NCBI RefSeq assembly: GCF_001425905.1
Contig: NZ_LMDY01000019.1
Location: 1-64,000 of the forward strand
DNA length: 64,000 bases
Direction: 5' to 3'
From: Methylibium sp. Root1272
Lineage (GTDB): Bacteria; Pseudomonadota; Gammaproteobacteria; Burkholderiales; Burkholderiaceae_C
The translations under genes were made by a program, and so were the position numbers. The notes beneath the pieces were generated by a model. It ran no database searches. It saw only the letters and a program-made list of their open reading frames with translations, and was not told the origin of the DNA. Below, one piece after another: positions 43,155 through 50,322 of the stretch; position 1 is the first letter of the stretch; every line of letters starts with the position of its first letter.

Positions 43155-45155
43155 TCAGAAGCTGACCTTGACCGACGCCGCGACGGTGCGCCCCGCCTCC
43201 GGATAGATCGAGGTCGTCTCGCCGCCGGCTGTGCACCCGAAGGCCTGCGTGTAGTACTTGCGGTCCGTCAAGTTGACCACGCCGAGCGCGAACTCCGCCT
43301 GGGTCCACCGATAGGCGTAGCGCAGGTCGGCGGTGGTGCGACCGGGGATGCTGCAGACGTTGGCGAAGTCCGGGCTCTGCGAGGACACGTAGTTCACGAT
43401 CGCGTCGAGCTTGTGCGCCGGCGCGGGCGTCCAGTCGGCCCGCAGCGACAGCGTGCGCTCGGGCGTCAGCGGCACGTCCTGGCCGTCGTACGGTCCCGCG
43501 GTGAAGCGGGCCCGCCGCAGGGCGCCGTTGACGCGCAGGTTCACCGCCTCGGTCAGCGCCTGGGCCAGTTCGAGCTCGAGGCCCTGGCGGCGCGTCGGGT
43601 CGAAGTTGACGTTGGCGCCGAACGGTCCGAACGGTCCGACACCGTTCGGGTCGTAGCCGATCTCGTTCTTCAGGGAGCTGCGGTAGGCGCGCAGCTCGGC
43701 GCTGCTGCCGGCGGCGCGCCAGCGCACGCCGAGCTCGACGTCGCGCGAGGTCTGCGGCTGCAACGGCACGGTCGGGTTGGTGAAGCTGAACTCGTCGACA
43801 TTGGCGAGGCGAAAGCTGCGGCCGACGCGGCCGTAGACCGCGCTGTTCTCGGACAGCGGCTGCAACACGCCCAGTTCCCAGGCACGCTGACGGTCGTCGA
43901 TGCGATCCACCGAGCTGCTGACATCCTTCTCGATGCGCTCGGTGCGCACGCCGGCGCTGAAACGGGTGCCCCCGCTCAGCGTGAGATCGTCCTTCAGATA
44001 GAAGCCCGTCGAGGACTGTTCGGCCACCGAGCCGAACGCGCCCAGCACGGTGCGTTCCCACTCGCTGCGGTCGACGCCGAACACGACGGCGTTGACGACC
44101 GACGCGAACTGCGTGCGGTTGCGCACCCGCAACGAATAGCTCTTCGCGTCGACGTCGTAGTCGTACGCGAAGGCGCCATTGCGGCTGCGCAGTTCCTTGT
44201 CGCGCCAGCCGGCATCGAGGCCGAGCTGCCAGTCACCGCCGAGATCGGCCTCGGCGAACACGCCGCTGCGCGTGTTGCGGATGTCGGCATGGTCGTTCGG
44301 CGTGTTCGTCTGGCTCGGGTCCGCGGCGTACTGCGCCGCGGTCAGCGAGCCCGGCAGCCCGGTGTCGAGGTCGTCGTAGGCATGCCGCACGCCGACACGC
44401 AGCCAGTCGTTGCGCCACTGGCCGGTGAGCGAAGCGCCTTCCACCTCCGAACGGAAGTTGTCGCGGTGGTTGTCCGTCGTGCGGCGGTTGGCCGCCGCGT
44501 CGAGCGAGAAGCCGCCGGCCTCGAGCGTGGCGTCGGCGCGCAGGTCGCGCAGGTGGTCGCTGCCGGCGGCCGCGTATACGCTGGCCTGGTTGCTGCGGCT
44601 GGCGCCGCGCCCCGCCTTGGTCGTGATGACGATGACCCCGCCGGTGGCGCCCTCACCGTACAGCACCGTACCGCTGCCGCGCAGCACCTCGATGCGCTCG
44701 ACGGAGTTGATCGGGATGCCGGCCAGCCGCGTGCCGCCGAGGTCGCCCTCGTTGATGCGGATGCCGTCGAGGATCACGACCTGGTTGTTGTCGGACGTGG
44801 TGCCGAAGCCTCGCAGATCGAGCGCGTAGTCGCCGCCGCCGTAGAGGTCGAGCCGTCCGGGGACGCCGAGCAGCTTCATCACGGCCTCGTTCACCGTGGA
44901 CACGCCGGAGTCGGCGATGTCCTTGGCGGTGAGCACGCTGACGCCGAACGGCAGCGTCGCAGCGTCCTCGCTGAAGCGGCTGGCCGTGACCAGTACCGGC
45001 GGCAGCTTGCCGGCCTCGATGGCGGGCGCGGATTGCGCGCTCGCGATACCGCTGGCGAAGCCCAGCAGCGACAGCATCAACAACGGCGCATGCGGCAGCG
45101 TCCCGAGGCGAGCAGGAGTGCGAGGCGCGGAGGCCTCGATGGAAGTGGCAATCAT
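43155..45155 (-). CDS. btuB: TonB-dependent cobalamin receptor
   Basis: A 666-residue outer-membrane receptor: signal peptide ending GIASAQS, TonB-box-like PPVLVTASRF, plug motifs DLRGFGTTSDNNQVVILDG (19 residues), INSVERIEVLRGSGTVLYGEGAT (in part), and a barrel ending in Phe (ASVKVSF). It is the first gene behind the cobalamin riboswitch, which fixes its substrate class. The frame extends to a GTG at 45206; ATG 45155 is preferred because it starts the signal peptide, although neither start has a strong Shine-Dalgarno sequence, in keeping with riboswitch control of initiation. Confidence 0.93.
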   Translation of the reverse strand: MIATSIEASAPRTPARLGTLPHAPLLMLSLLGFASGIASAQSAPAIEAGKLPPVLVTASRFSEDAATLPFGVSVLTAKDIADSGVSTVNEAVMKLLGVPGRLDLYGGGDYALDLRGFGTTSDNNQVVILDGIRINEGDLGGTRLAGIPINSVERIEVLRGSGTVLYGEGATGGVIVITTKAGRGASRSNQASVYAAAGSDHLRDLRADATLEAGGFSLDAAANRRTTDNHRDNFRSEVEGASLTGQWRNDWLRVGVRHAYDDLDTGLPGSLTAAQYAADPSQTNTPNDHADIRNTRSGVFAEADLGGDWQLGLDAGWRDKELRSRNGAFAYDYDVDAKSYSLRVRNRTQFASVVNAVVFGVDRSEWERTVLGAFGSVAEQSSTGFYLKDDLTLSGGTRFSAGVRTERIEKDVSSSVDRIDDRQRAWELGVLQPLSENSAVYGRVGRSFRLANVDEFSFTNPTVPLQPQTSRDVELGVRWRAAGSSAELRAYRSSLKNEIGYDPNGVGPFGPFGANVNFDPTRRQGLELELAQALTEAVNLRVNGALRRARFTAGPYDGQDVPLTPERTLSLRADWTPAPAHKLDAIVNYVSSQSPDFANVCSIPGRTTADLRYAYRWTQAEFALGVVNLTDRKYYTQAFGCTAGGETTSIYPEAGRTVAASVKVSF

Positions 45156-45242
45156 GGAATGACCAACGATGAAATCGTGCGCGCCAGCTTCCCCGCGGGC
45201 GCCCACCTCATGACGCGCCGCTTGCGCAGCACGCCTCCCGTT

Positions 45243-45436
45243 GGCCGGTATCCGGGCTGGCGGAACGACCCTCGCGACCTTCCCAGAGCCGAAGACTCCA
45301 GTGGCATGTGCGCAAGAGCGGAAGCGTGAACGCAGGAGGCGTTCTGGCTTCGTCCGCTGACCGTTGCGGGGGCAGCGCAGGCTGAAGAGGCACCCGGTGG
45401 GTCCCCCTCCTCTGCTTCCCGTTTAACTGCACCGGC
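45243..45436 (-). ncRNA. Cobalamin (AdoCbl) riboswitch
   Basis: On the minus strand the leader has all the landmarks: P1 arms GCCGGT (45436-45431) and ACCGGC (45249-45244), the block GGGAAGCAGAGG, GCCCCCGCAACGGT, the invariant GCCACTG (45305-45299) and the 3' B12 box AGCCCGGATACCGGCC (45258-45243). It ends 87 nt before the btuB ATG and precedes the entire eleven-gene operon. A CCGGCG-TTCA-CGCCGG hairpin (45432-45447) overlaps the 5' arm of P1 and could compete with it. Confidence 0.96.
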
Positions 45437-45494
45437 GTGAACGCCGGCACGAGCACCAACAGCGCGCAGTGTAAGCGTGACCCGAGCCTCCCCC

Positions 45495-45500
45495 TACAAT
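45495..45500 (+). promoter_or_regulatory. Putative -10 element for the coiled-coil/zapA operon
   Basis: TACAAT matches the sigma-70 -10 consensus at five of six positions and lies 24 bp before a GAGGAGA ribosome-binding site and the ATG at 45524. No good -35 hexamer is at 16-18 bp, so this is tentative. Confidence 0.4.
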
Positions 45501-45523
45501 CGTTGCGTGCAGTGAGGAGAGGC

Positions 45524-45760
45524 ATGGCGACGATCGAAGAACTGGCCGAGCGCGTGGAGCGGCTGCTGCTGCGGCACCAGGAACTGCAGCGCACGCACGC
45601 CCTGACGCTGGAACAGCTGGCCGGCGTCAACGCCGAACGCGACTCGCTGCGCTCGCGCCTGGCCGCCGCCCGCCAGCGCGTGGAGGCGCTGCTGGACCGC
45701 CTGCCGGCCGGCGATCCGGCCGCCCCGGCCGGCCAAGAGACCGGAAAGACCGCCGAATGA
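45524..45760 (+). CDS. Small coiled-coil protein (ZapB/SlyX-like, TIGR02449 type)
   Basis: A 78-residue protein that is almost entirely predicted coiled coil (IEELAERVERLLLRHQEL, LEQLAGVNAERDSLRSRL), with a short Pro/Ala/Gly tail. Position directly before zapA, with a 4-bp overlap (ATGA), suggests a cell-division accessory as for the TIGR02449 proteins. ATG 45524 follows the strong Shine-Dalgarno GAGGAGA; upstream residues of the open frame overlap the riboswitch promoter region. Confidence 0.8.
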   Translation: MATIEELAERVERLLLRHQELQRTHALTLEQLAGVNAERDSLRSRLAAARQRVEALLDRLPAGDPAAPAGQETGKTAE

Positions 45761-46083
45761 AGCAGCTCGAAGTCACCATCATGGGCCAGAGCTACATCCT
45801 CGGCTGCCCCGACGGCGGCGAGCGGGCCCTGCTCGAGGCAGTGGGCAACGTGGACCAGGAGATGTGCGCGATCCGCGACGCCGGCAAGGTGCGCGCCCGC
45901 GAGCGCATCGCGGTGCTCGCCGCGCTCAACCTCGCCTACCAGCTGGCCGAGCGGCCGCTGGTGACCGCCGCACCGGCGCGGAGCGCCAAGGACGCCGCGG
46001 CGGACCCTGCGCACGGCGTCGATGTCGGCGCGCTGATCGCGCGCATCGACGAGACCCTCGGGCGCGACGGTCAATTGCTCTGA
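45757..46083 (+). CDS. zapA: Cell-division protein ZapA
   Basis: A 108-residue ZapA that crosslinks FtsZ filaments at the Z-ring. The globular head MKQLEVTIMGQSYILGCPDG is followed by the helix with RERIAVLAALNLAYQL typical of the family and a C-terminal coiled-coil region. It overlaps the upstream coiled-coil gene by 4 bp and is followed by 6S RNA, an order known in many beta- and gammaproteobacteria. Confidence 0.92.
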   Translation: MKQLEVTIMGQSYILGCPDGGERALLEAVGNVDQEMCAIRDAGKVRARERIAVLAALNLAYQLAERPLVTAAPARSAKDAAADPAHGVDVGALIARIDETLGRDGQLL

Positions 46084-46110
46084 GGCGCCGAGGCGTCAGC
46101 GTCGACGGCG

Positions 46111-46116
46111 TACACT
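46111..46116 (+). promoter_or_regulatory. -10 element of the 6S RNA gene
   Basis: TACACT (four to five of six positions matching TATAAT) ends 6 nt before the 5' strand of the 6S closing stem at 46123. It gives an independent promoter between zapA and ssrS. No clear -35 was identified. Confidence 0.45.
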
Positions 46117-46122
46117 GATCTC

Positions 46123-46301
46123 GTCCGTCGCGTTCGCGGGAGTTTTATATTTCCTTGAACCGATGCTCATATGAGCCCGGGCTTGGAACATTGCGAAGCG
46201 GGCGTGATCGTCTCGCGTCAGATGAACCCGAAGCTTCGTTGACCTCGCCCACCTGAACTCCCCTGGGTTCAGGAATGCGACTCCCGGCTCGCGGCGGACA
46301 C
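46123..46301 (+). ncRNA. ssrS: 6S RNA
   Basis: About 179 nt, the usual 6S length. The ends pair: GTCCGTCGCG at 46123-46132 with CGCGGCGGAC at 46290-46299 (one G-U). Inside are the CCTTGAACC and CCTGAACTCCCCTGGGTTCAGG segments that parallel the E. coli CACCTTGAACCAAGGGTTCAAGG hairpin, and a central internal loop region. It lies directly downstream of zapA. 6S RNA binds the sigma-70 RNA polymerase holoenzyme by mimicking an open promoter. End points are estimates from the closing stem. Confidence 0.88.
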
Positions 46302-46342
46302 CTTTCCCCCCTTTTGTTCTTCACCCGCGACCCGCTGCCGCC

Positions 46343-46807
46343 ATGGCGTACTGGCTGATGAAGTCCGAGCCGGACGAGTGTTCGATCGACGATCTGGCGC
46401 GCGCGCCGCGCCAGACGCTGCCGTGGACCGGCGTGCGCAACTACCAGGCGCGCAATTTCATGCGCGACGACTTCCGGCCCGGCGACGGCGTGCTGTTCTA
46501 TCACTCGTCGTGCCCGCAGCCGGGCATCGCCGGGCTCGCCGAAGTGGCATCGACCGCACAGACCGACGCCACCCAGTTCGACCCCGCCAGCCCGTACCAC
46601 GACCCGGCCTCGAAGCCCGAGGCGCCGCGCTGGTTCGGCGTCGACGTGAAGCTGGTGCGCAAGACGCCGCTGCTGACGCTGGCCGAGATGCGCGCCGCGC
46701 CCTCGCTCGCGACGATGCGCGTGCTGCAGCGAGGCAACCGCCTCTCGATCACGCCGGTCACGCCCGCCGAGTGGCGCGCCGTGCTCGCGCTGCTGCCGCC
46801 GGCCTGA
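46343..46807 (+). CDS. EVE-domain protein
   Basis: A 154-residue single EVE-domain protein (PUA-like fold related to thymocyte nuclear protein 1). Family features: MAYWLMKSEPDE, WTGVRNYQARNFMRDDF, DGVLFYHSSCPQPGIAGLAEV (in part), and RWFGVDVKLVRK. EVE domains are thought to recognise modified bases in DNA or RNA; no partner nuclease is next to it, and it occurs in the conserved zapA-ssrS neighbourhood, so a housekeeping role is more likely than defence. Its stop overlaps the next ATG by one base. Confidence 0.92.
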   Translation: MAYWLMKSEPDECSIDDLARAPRQTLPWTGVRNYQARNFMRDDFRPGDGVLFYHSSCPQPGIAGLAEVASTAQTDATQFDPASPYHDPASKPEAPRWFGVDVKLVRKTPLLTLAEMRAAPSLATMRVLQRGNRLSITPVTPAEWRAVLALLPPA

Positions 46808-47619
46808 TGCTGCTGGCCTGGCCGCTGGTCGTCGAGCTGTTGCTGCTGGGGGCCGGTGCCGGCTTCCTGGCCGGGATGCTGGGCGTCGGCGGCGGCATGG
46901 TGCTGGTGCCCTTCATCACGTTGTTGCTGACGCTGAAGGGCTTTCCGTCCGAGCTGATCGTGAAGGTGGCGATCGCCACCTCGCTCGCGACGATCTGTTT
47001 CACCTCGCTGTCCTCGGTGCGCGCCCACCATGCGCGCGGTGCGGTGCGCTGGGACATCGTGCGCCGCCTCGCGCCGGGCATCGTGCTGGGGTCGCTGCTG
47101 GGGGCGCAGATCGCGAAGGCCCTGCCGTCGGCGCTGCTCGCCGGGCTGTTCGCGCTGTTCGTCGGCTTCTCGGCGACACAGATGCTGCGCGGCGGCAAGC
47201 CCAAGCCGACGCGGCAGTTGCCGACGGCGCCCGGCCTGTTCGGCATCGGCAGCGGCATCGGCGCGGTGTCGGCGCTGGTCGGCGCCGGCGGGGCCTTCAT
47301 GTCGGTGCCCTTCATGACCTGGTGCAACGTGCCGATCCACAACGCGGTGGCGACCTCGGCCGCGCTCGGCGTGCCGATCGCGCTGGCCGGCACCGCCGGC
47401 TACCTGATCGCCGGCTGGAACCTGCACGGCCTGCCACCCGGCACGCTCGGCTTCCTCTACCTGCCGGCGCTGCTGGTGGTGTCGACCGCCAGCGTGATGA
47501 CGGCCCCGCTCGGCGCGCGCGCCGCGCACGCGCTCGATGTGCAGCAGTTGCGGCGCGTGTTCGCGTTGCTGCTCTACGCCATCGCCGGCTACATGTTCTG
47601 GCGCGCCCTGCAGGGCTGA
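46807..47619 (+). CDS. TauE/SafE-family sulfite or organic-anion exporter
   Basis: A 270-residue inner-membrane protein with about eight helices in two halves, each starting with the glycine-rich family motif (FLAGMLGVGGGMVLVPFI and IGAVSALVGAGGAFMSVPFM). The family includes exporters for sulfite, sulfoacetate and related anions; the substrate here cannot be told. ATG 46807 overlaps the EVE stop (TGATG). Confidence 0.88.
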   Translation: MLLAWPLVVELLLLGAGAGFLAGMLGVGGGMVLVPFITLLLTLKGFPSELIVKVAIATSLATICFTSLSSVRAHHARGAVRWDIVRRLAPGIVLGSLLGAQIAKALPSALLAGLFALFVGFSATQMLRGGKPKPTRQLPTAPGLFGIGSGIGAVSALVGAGGAFMSVPFMTWCNVPIHNAVATSAALGVPIALAGTAGYLIAGWNLHGLPPGTLGFLYLPALLVVSTASVMTAPLGARAAHALDVQQLRRVFALLLYAIAGYMFWRALQG

Positions 47620-47646
47620 GCCCGCGTTCGGGCGCGTGCCCTGCGG

Positions 47647-48618
47647 TCAGCCGACCGCGGCCCCGCCGAATGCGATGCTGGCCAGCGCCACGTGGTTGCC
47701 GCCGCGCTGCATGGCCTGCGCCAGCGCGGTCTCGGCGGCCTGCAGCAGGCCCGCCTGCGTCTGCGCGGTGTGCGGGAAGCTCGCGAGCCCCATCGACACG
47801 GTGAACCGCAGCGCCGCGCCGCCCTTGGGCACGAGCTGCGTCGCGCACTGGCGGCGCATCCCTTCCATGCGGGCGTGGGCCGTGGCCAGGCCCATGCCCG
47901 ACAGCAGCAGCGCGAAGCGCTCGCCCTCGAGCCGGCACGGCGCATCCATCGCGCGAGTGTTGCTGCGCAGCAGCCGTCCCATCGCCTCGAAGACGCGCTC
48001 GCGACCCGCTTCGTCATGGGGCGGGCTGCCGGCGGGCGGTGCGTCGACGTGGATGTAGACCACGGCGAATTCGCGGTGCTCGCGCAGCGACAGGTCGATC
48101 TCGCGGCGCAACTGGTCGTCGAACTGCTCGCGCCGGCCGATGCTGCGCACCGGCTCGCCCGGCGCGTTGCGATTCTCGGCATCGCTGCGCAGCAGTTCAT
48201 TGGCGCGCTGCTGCTCCTCGAGCTGGTGCAGTGCCTGCTGCAGCTGGCCGGACAGGCGGGTGCGCTCGCTGCGTTCGACCCAGACGCCCAGCAGCGCCCC
48301 ACCACCGAGCGGCACGCGCGCACCGAGGAACTCGCGGCGCTCGCCGCCGAACTCGAGGCTGTGTTCGCTGACGCTGGTGCCGGGCCGGGCCAGCGCAGCC
48401 TGGTCGGCGGCGCGCAGCGCGCCGGCGGTCGGCGCGGTGAGCAACTCGGCATCGGTCCGGCCGCAGGCCTCGGCCGGCACGCCGAGTGCCGCCACCGCCG
48501 CCGCATTGAGGTGTGTGTAGCGCCCCGCGGCGTCCTTCGTGTAGACGGGCAGACCGAGCTGCTCGAGCGCCTCGGTGAGGGCCGACGCGGTGGCGGAGGA
48601 CTCGAAGGGAACGCTCAT
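47647..48618 (-). CDS. PAS plus degenerate GGDEF-domain protein
   Basis: A 323-residue cytoplasmic protein. The N-terminal PAS-like domain (LEQLGLPVYTKDAAGRYTHLN, in part) contains VSEHSLEFGG-type elements. The C-terminal half has the diguanylate-cyclase fold (FDDQLRREIDLSLREHREFAVVYIHVD, in part; TVSMGLASF), but the catalytic GG(D/E)EF is EGERF, so cyclase activity is probably lost. It may bind GTP or c-di-GMP or serve as a sensor. ATG 48618 was chosen over an upstream start lacking PAS similarity. Not obviously linked to the nitrate genes that follow, though it lies on the same strand as the ANTAR regulator. Confidence 0.8.
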   Translation of the reverse strand: MSVPFESSATASALTEALEQLGLPVYTKDAAGRYTHLNAAAVAALGVPAEACGRTDAELLTAPTAGALRAADQAALARPGTSVSEHSLEFGGERREFLGARVPLGGGALLGVWVERSERTRLSGQLQQALHQLEEQQRANELLRSDAENRNAPGEPVRSIGRREQFDDQLRREIDLSLREHREFAVVYIHVDAPPAGSPPHDEAGRERVFEAMGRLLRSNTRAMDAPCRLEGERFALLLSGMGLATAHARMEGMRRQCATQLVPKGGAALRFTVSMGLASFPHTAQTQAGLLQAAETALAQAMQRGGNHVALASIAFGGAAVG

Positions 48619-48706
48619 GGTGCTCGAACCATGATAGCCCTGCACCACCGGCGCGTCCCCCCAGCTTGAGGGTGTCGAACCCCCTAGAGCCGGTCGACGC
48701 GACGCC

Positions 48707-49987
48707 TCAGCCGATCAGCGTCTGCATGCTGTGCTCGATCTGCCCGGTGAGCTGGTCGAAGCGCTCGAGCAGCGCGTCGCTCGCCTCGGCCAGTTGCTGC
48801 CGGCCGGCCGGCGTGCCGGCGGCGTCGATGCCGGCGCGCATCCGCGGCCAGGCCTGCGCCGCTGCGGCCAGCGTGGCGCGGATCTCGGGGGTCGACAGCG
48901 GCGCGGCCTGCAGGGCGGCCAGCGCCTGCTCGGCCTCGAGCGCGGTGCGCTCGGCCGCCTCGCGTGCCAGCGCGGCCATCGGGCCGGGCAGCAGCGTGGA
49001 GAGCAGCACCTCCTTGGCCAGCCTCTGGCTCAGCATGCGCTGCCGGCCCGCGAGGTTGATCACGTGCAGGCGCGGCATGCCGCTGGCCTGCTCGAGCGCG
49101 GCGGTCAGCGTTTCGGCAGACTGCAGCAACGCCTCGGCCAGCGCATCGAGCTTGAGCAGGCGCCCGGCCTGCGGTGCGTCGCCGAGCATCGCGTGCATCG
49201 GCTGCCAGGCGGCCAGCACGCCGTCCAGCAGGTCGCCGAAGGTCGGCTTGGACAGCAGGCGCCCGAGCTGGGCCAGGTTGGCCTGCAGGCGCTCGACCGC
49301 CTGCGATTGCAGAACCTGCGCTGCGCCGGCCTCCGCCTCACCGTCGGCGATCTGCAGCGCATAGAGCTTGACCAAGCGCTGCGACAGCATGCGCAACTGG
49401 CCGGAGCGGTTGACTCCGGCCGCGTCCTGCGCGGCATCGATCAGCTGCTGGGCCGCCTGACCGACGCGCAGCTGCTGCTGCATCGCGCTCTGGCGCAGCA
49501 GCCTGAAGGCCTCTTCCTCCGGGACCTGGCGCGCCAGCATCAGGATGCCCTTGGCCCGGTCCACGAGCTTGCGTTCCTCGTAGCGGTGCCCGAGATCCTC
49601 GAGCGCGTCGCGCAGCCCGCGCTCATGGCGGAAGCGTGCCTGCACCAGCTGCAGCAACGGCCGCAGCCGCGCCGCGGCGTAGCCCTGCACCACCCAGCCC
49701 TGCACGCCGCACTGCAGGGCTCGCTCCATGGCCTCGACGCCGGCGTCGCCACTGAACACCAGCACCGGCACGGCCTGGGTCGTGCGCAGGATGTCCAGGG
49801 CACGGAACAGCGGCTCGCCCGGGTGCGAGGACCAGACCACCAGCACGTCCGGTCCCTGCCGAAGTGCCTCCTGCACCAGCTTGTCGCACGGGCAGGCACC
49901 AAGCACGTGAATGCCGGCCGCGCGCAGGTCGGCCGCCAGCGACGGCGCACCGTGATCGGGGTCGAGGACGAGGAGGACGGAGGTCAC
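48707..49987 (-). CDS. NasT-like ANTAR antiterminator fused to two nitrate-sensor-like P-box (PilJ) segments
   Basis: A 426-residue regulator. Residues 1-115 form a receiver-like domain whose phosphoacceptor position (VVWSSHPGE) has Ser for Asp, a pseudo-receiver. Residues about 125-187 form an ANTAR RNA-binding domain (RKLVDRAKGILMLAR...EEEAFRLLRQSAM). Two helical segments follow, each with the P-box-like core of nitrate/nitrite sensors: NRSGQLRMLSQRL (193-205) and NLAGRQRMLSQRL (311-323). NasR of Klebsiella joins a nitrate-sensing domain to ANTAR in the opposite order. GTG 49987 is the only start giving the receiver N-terminus. Divergent from the nitrate transporter, whose leader has candidate ANTAR hairpins. 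Confidence 0.88.
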   Translation of the reverse strand: MTSVLLVLDPDHGAPSLAADLRAAGIHVLGACPCDKLVQEALRQGPDVLVVWSSHPGEPLFRALDILRTTQAVPVLVFSGDAGVEAMERALQCGVQGWVVQGYAAARLRPLLQLVQARFRHERGLRDALEDLGHRYEERKLVDRAKGILMLARQVPEEEAFRLLRQSAMQQQLRVGQAAQQLIDAAQDAAGVNRSGQLRMLSQRLVKLYALQIADGEAEAGAAQVLQSQAVERLQANLAQLGRLLSKPTFGDLLDGVLAAWQPMHAMLGDAPQAGRLLKLDALAEALLQSAETLTAALEQASGMPRLHVINLAGRQRMLSQRLAKEVLLSTLLPGPMAALAREAAERTALEAEQALAALQAAPLSTPEIRATLAAAAQAWPRMRAGIDAAGTPAGRQQLAEASDALLERFDQLTGQIEHSMQTLIG

Positions 49988-50037
49988 GCGACGACGGGGC
50001 CTTTTCAGTGGAGAGGACGCGCTTCGCGGCCTGCAGG

Positions 50038-50054
50038 GGCGCCAGTATGGAGCA
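50038..50054 (+). promoter_or_regulatory. Possible NtrC site upstream of the nitrate transporter promoter
   Basis: GGCGCC-AGTAT-GGAGCA keeps the NtrC dyad TGCACC-N5-GGTGCA at 9 of 12 half-site positions, including spacing. It is 27 bp upstream of the -24 element, closer than most enhancers, so the assignment is weak. Confidence 0.35.
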
Positions 50055-50080
50055 GCCGGCGTGCCGTCCGGCGTTCCGCC

Positions 50081-50096
50081 TGGCACGATTGCTGCT
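50081..50096 (+). promoter_or_regulatory. Sigma-54 promoter of the nitrate transporter gene
   Basis: TGGCACG-N4-CTGCT has the invariant GG and GC 12 bp apart and one mismatch to TGGCAC-N5-TTGCW. The predicted start, near 50107, lies exactly at the base of the first hexaloop hairpin of the leader. Nitrogen control of nitrate assimilation through NtrC/sigma-54 is well known and fits. Confidence 0.75.
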
Positions 50097-50107
50097 CTGC
50101 ACAACGC

Positions 50108-50168
50108 GGGCGCAGCGACGCGCCCGGATCGGCGCTCCGCACGCCCGGTCCTGTGCACACCGACGTGC
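50108..50168 (+). ncRNA. Candidate ANTAR-target leader: two hexaloop hairpins
   Basis: Hairpin 1: GGGCGC-AGCGAC-GCGCCC (50108-50125). Hairpin 2: GCAC-ACCGAC-GTGC (50155-50168). Both loops are six nucleotides with A at position 1 and G at position 4, the hallmark recognised by NasR/EutV-type ANTAR proteins; the loops are also nearly identical to each other. A third stem-loop (GGATCGGCG with CGCCCGGTCC, 50126-50152) fills the space between them. No clear terminator with a U-tract follows, so the output might be on translation or on Rho. Structure is by eye; the assignment is inferred from the divergent ANTAR gene. Confidence 0.6.
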
Positions 50169-50232
50169 CCAGCTTCGTGCCTTCGTCACTCGCCTTCCGA
50201 GGCCGAGCGACCGTTCTCCCTGGAGAAGCACC

Positions 50233-50304
50233 ATGAGCTCGCCGTCGTCGGCCGCCTTCATCGCGGCGCCCCGCCTCCCCCACTCGAACCGCTGCCGCGC
50301 GTGA
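50233..50304 (+). CDS. Possible 23-residue leader peptide before the nitrate transporter
   Basis: ATG 50233 is preceded by GGAGAAG at 5-7 nt and opens a 23-codon frame (begins MSSPSSAAFIAAP, ends NRCRA) closing at 50304, 18 bp before the transporter ATG, which itself has only a weak Shine-Dalgarno. It is rich in Ser, Ala and Pro. It could be a regulatory upstream ORF; it could also be a chance frame. Confidence 0.3.
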   Translation: MSSPSSAAFIAAPRLPHSNRCRA

Positions 50305-50322
50305 GCGCAGGCACGTCACGCC

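Noticed and set aside
50214-50227. TTCTCC/GGAGAA inverted repeat as terminator in the nitrate-transporter leader
   Set aside because: The loop would be only 2-4 nt and no U-tract follows; it coincides with the GGAGAAG ribosome-binding site of the small ORF.
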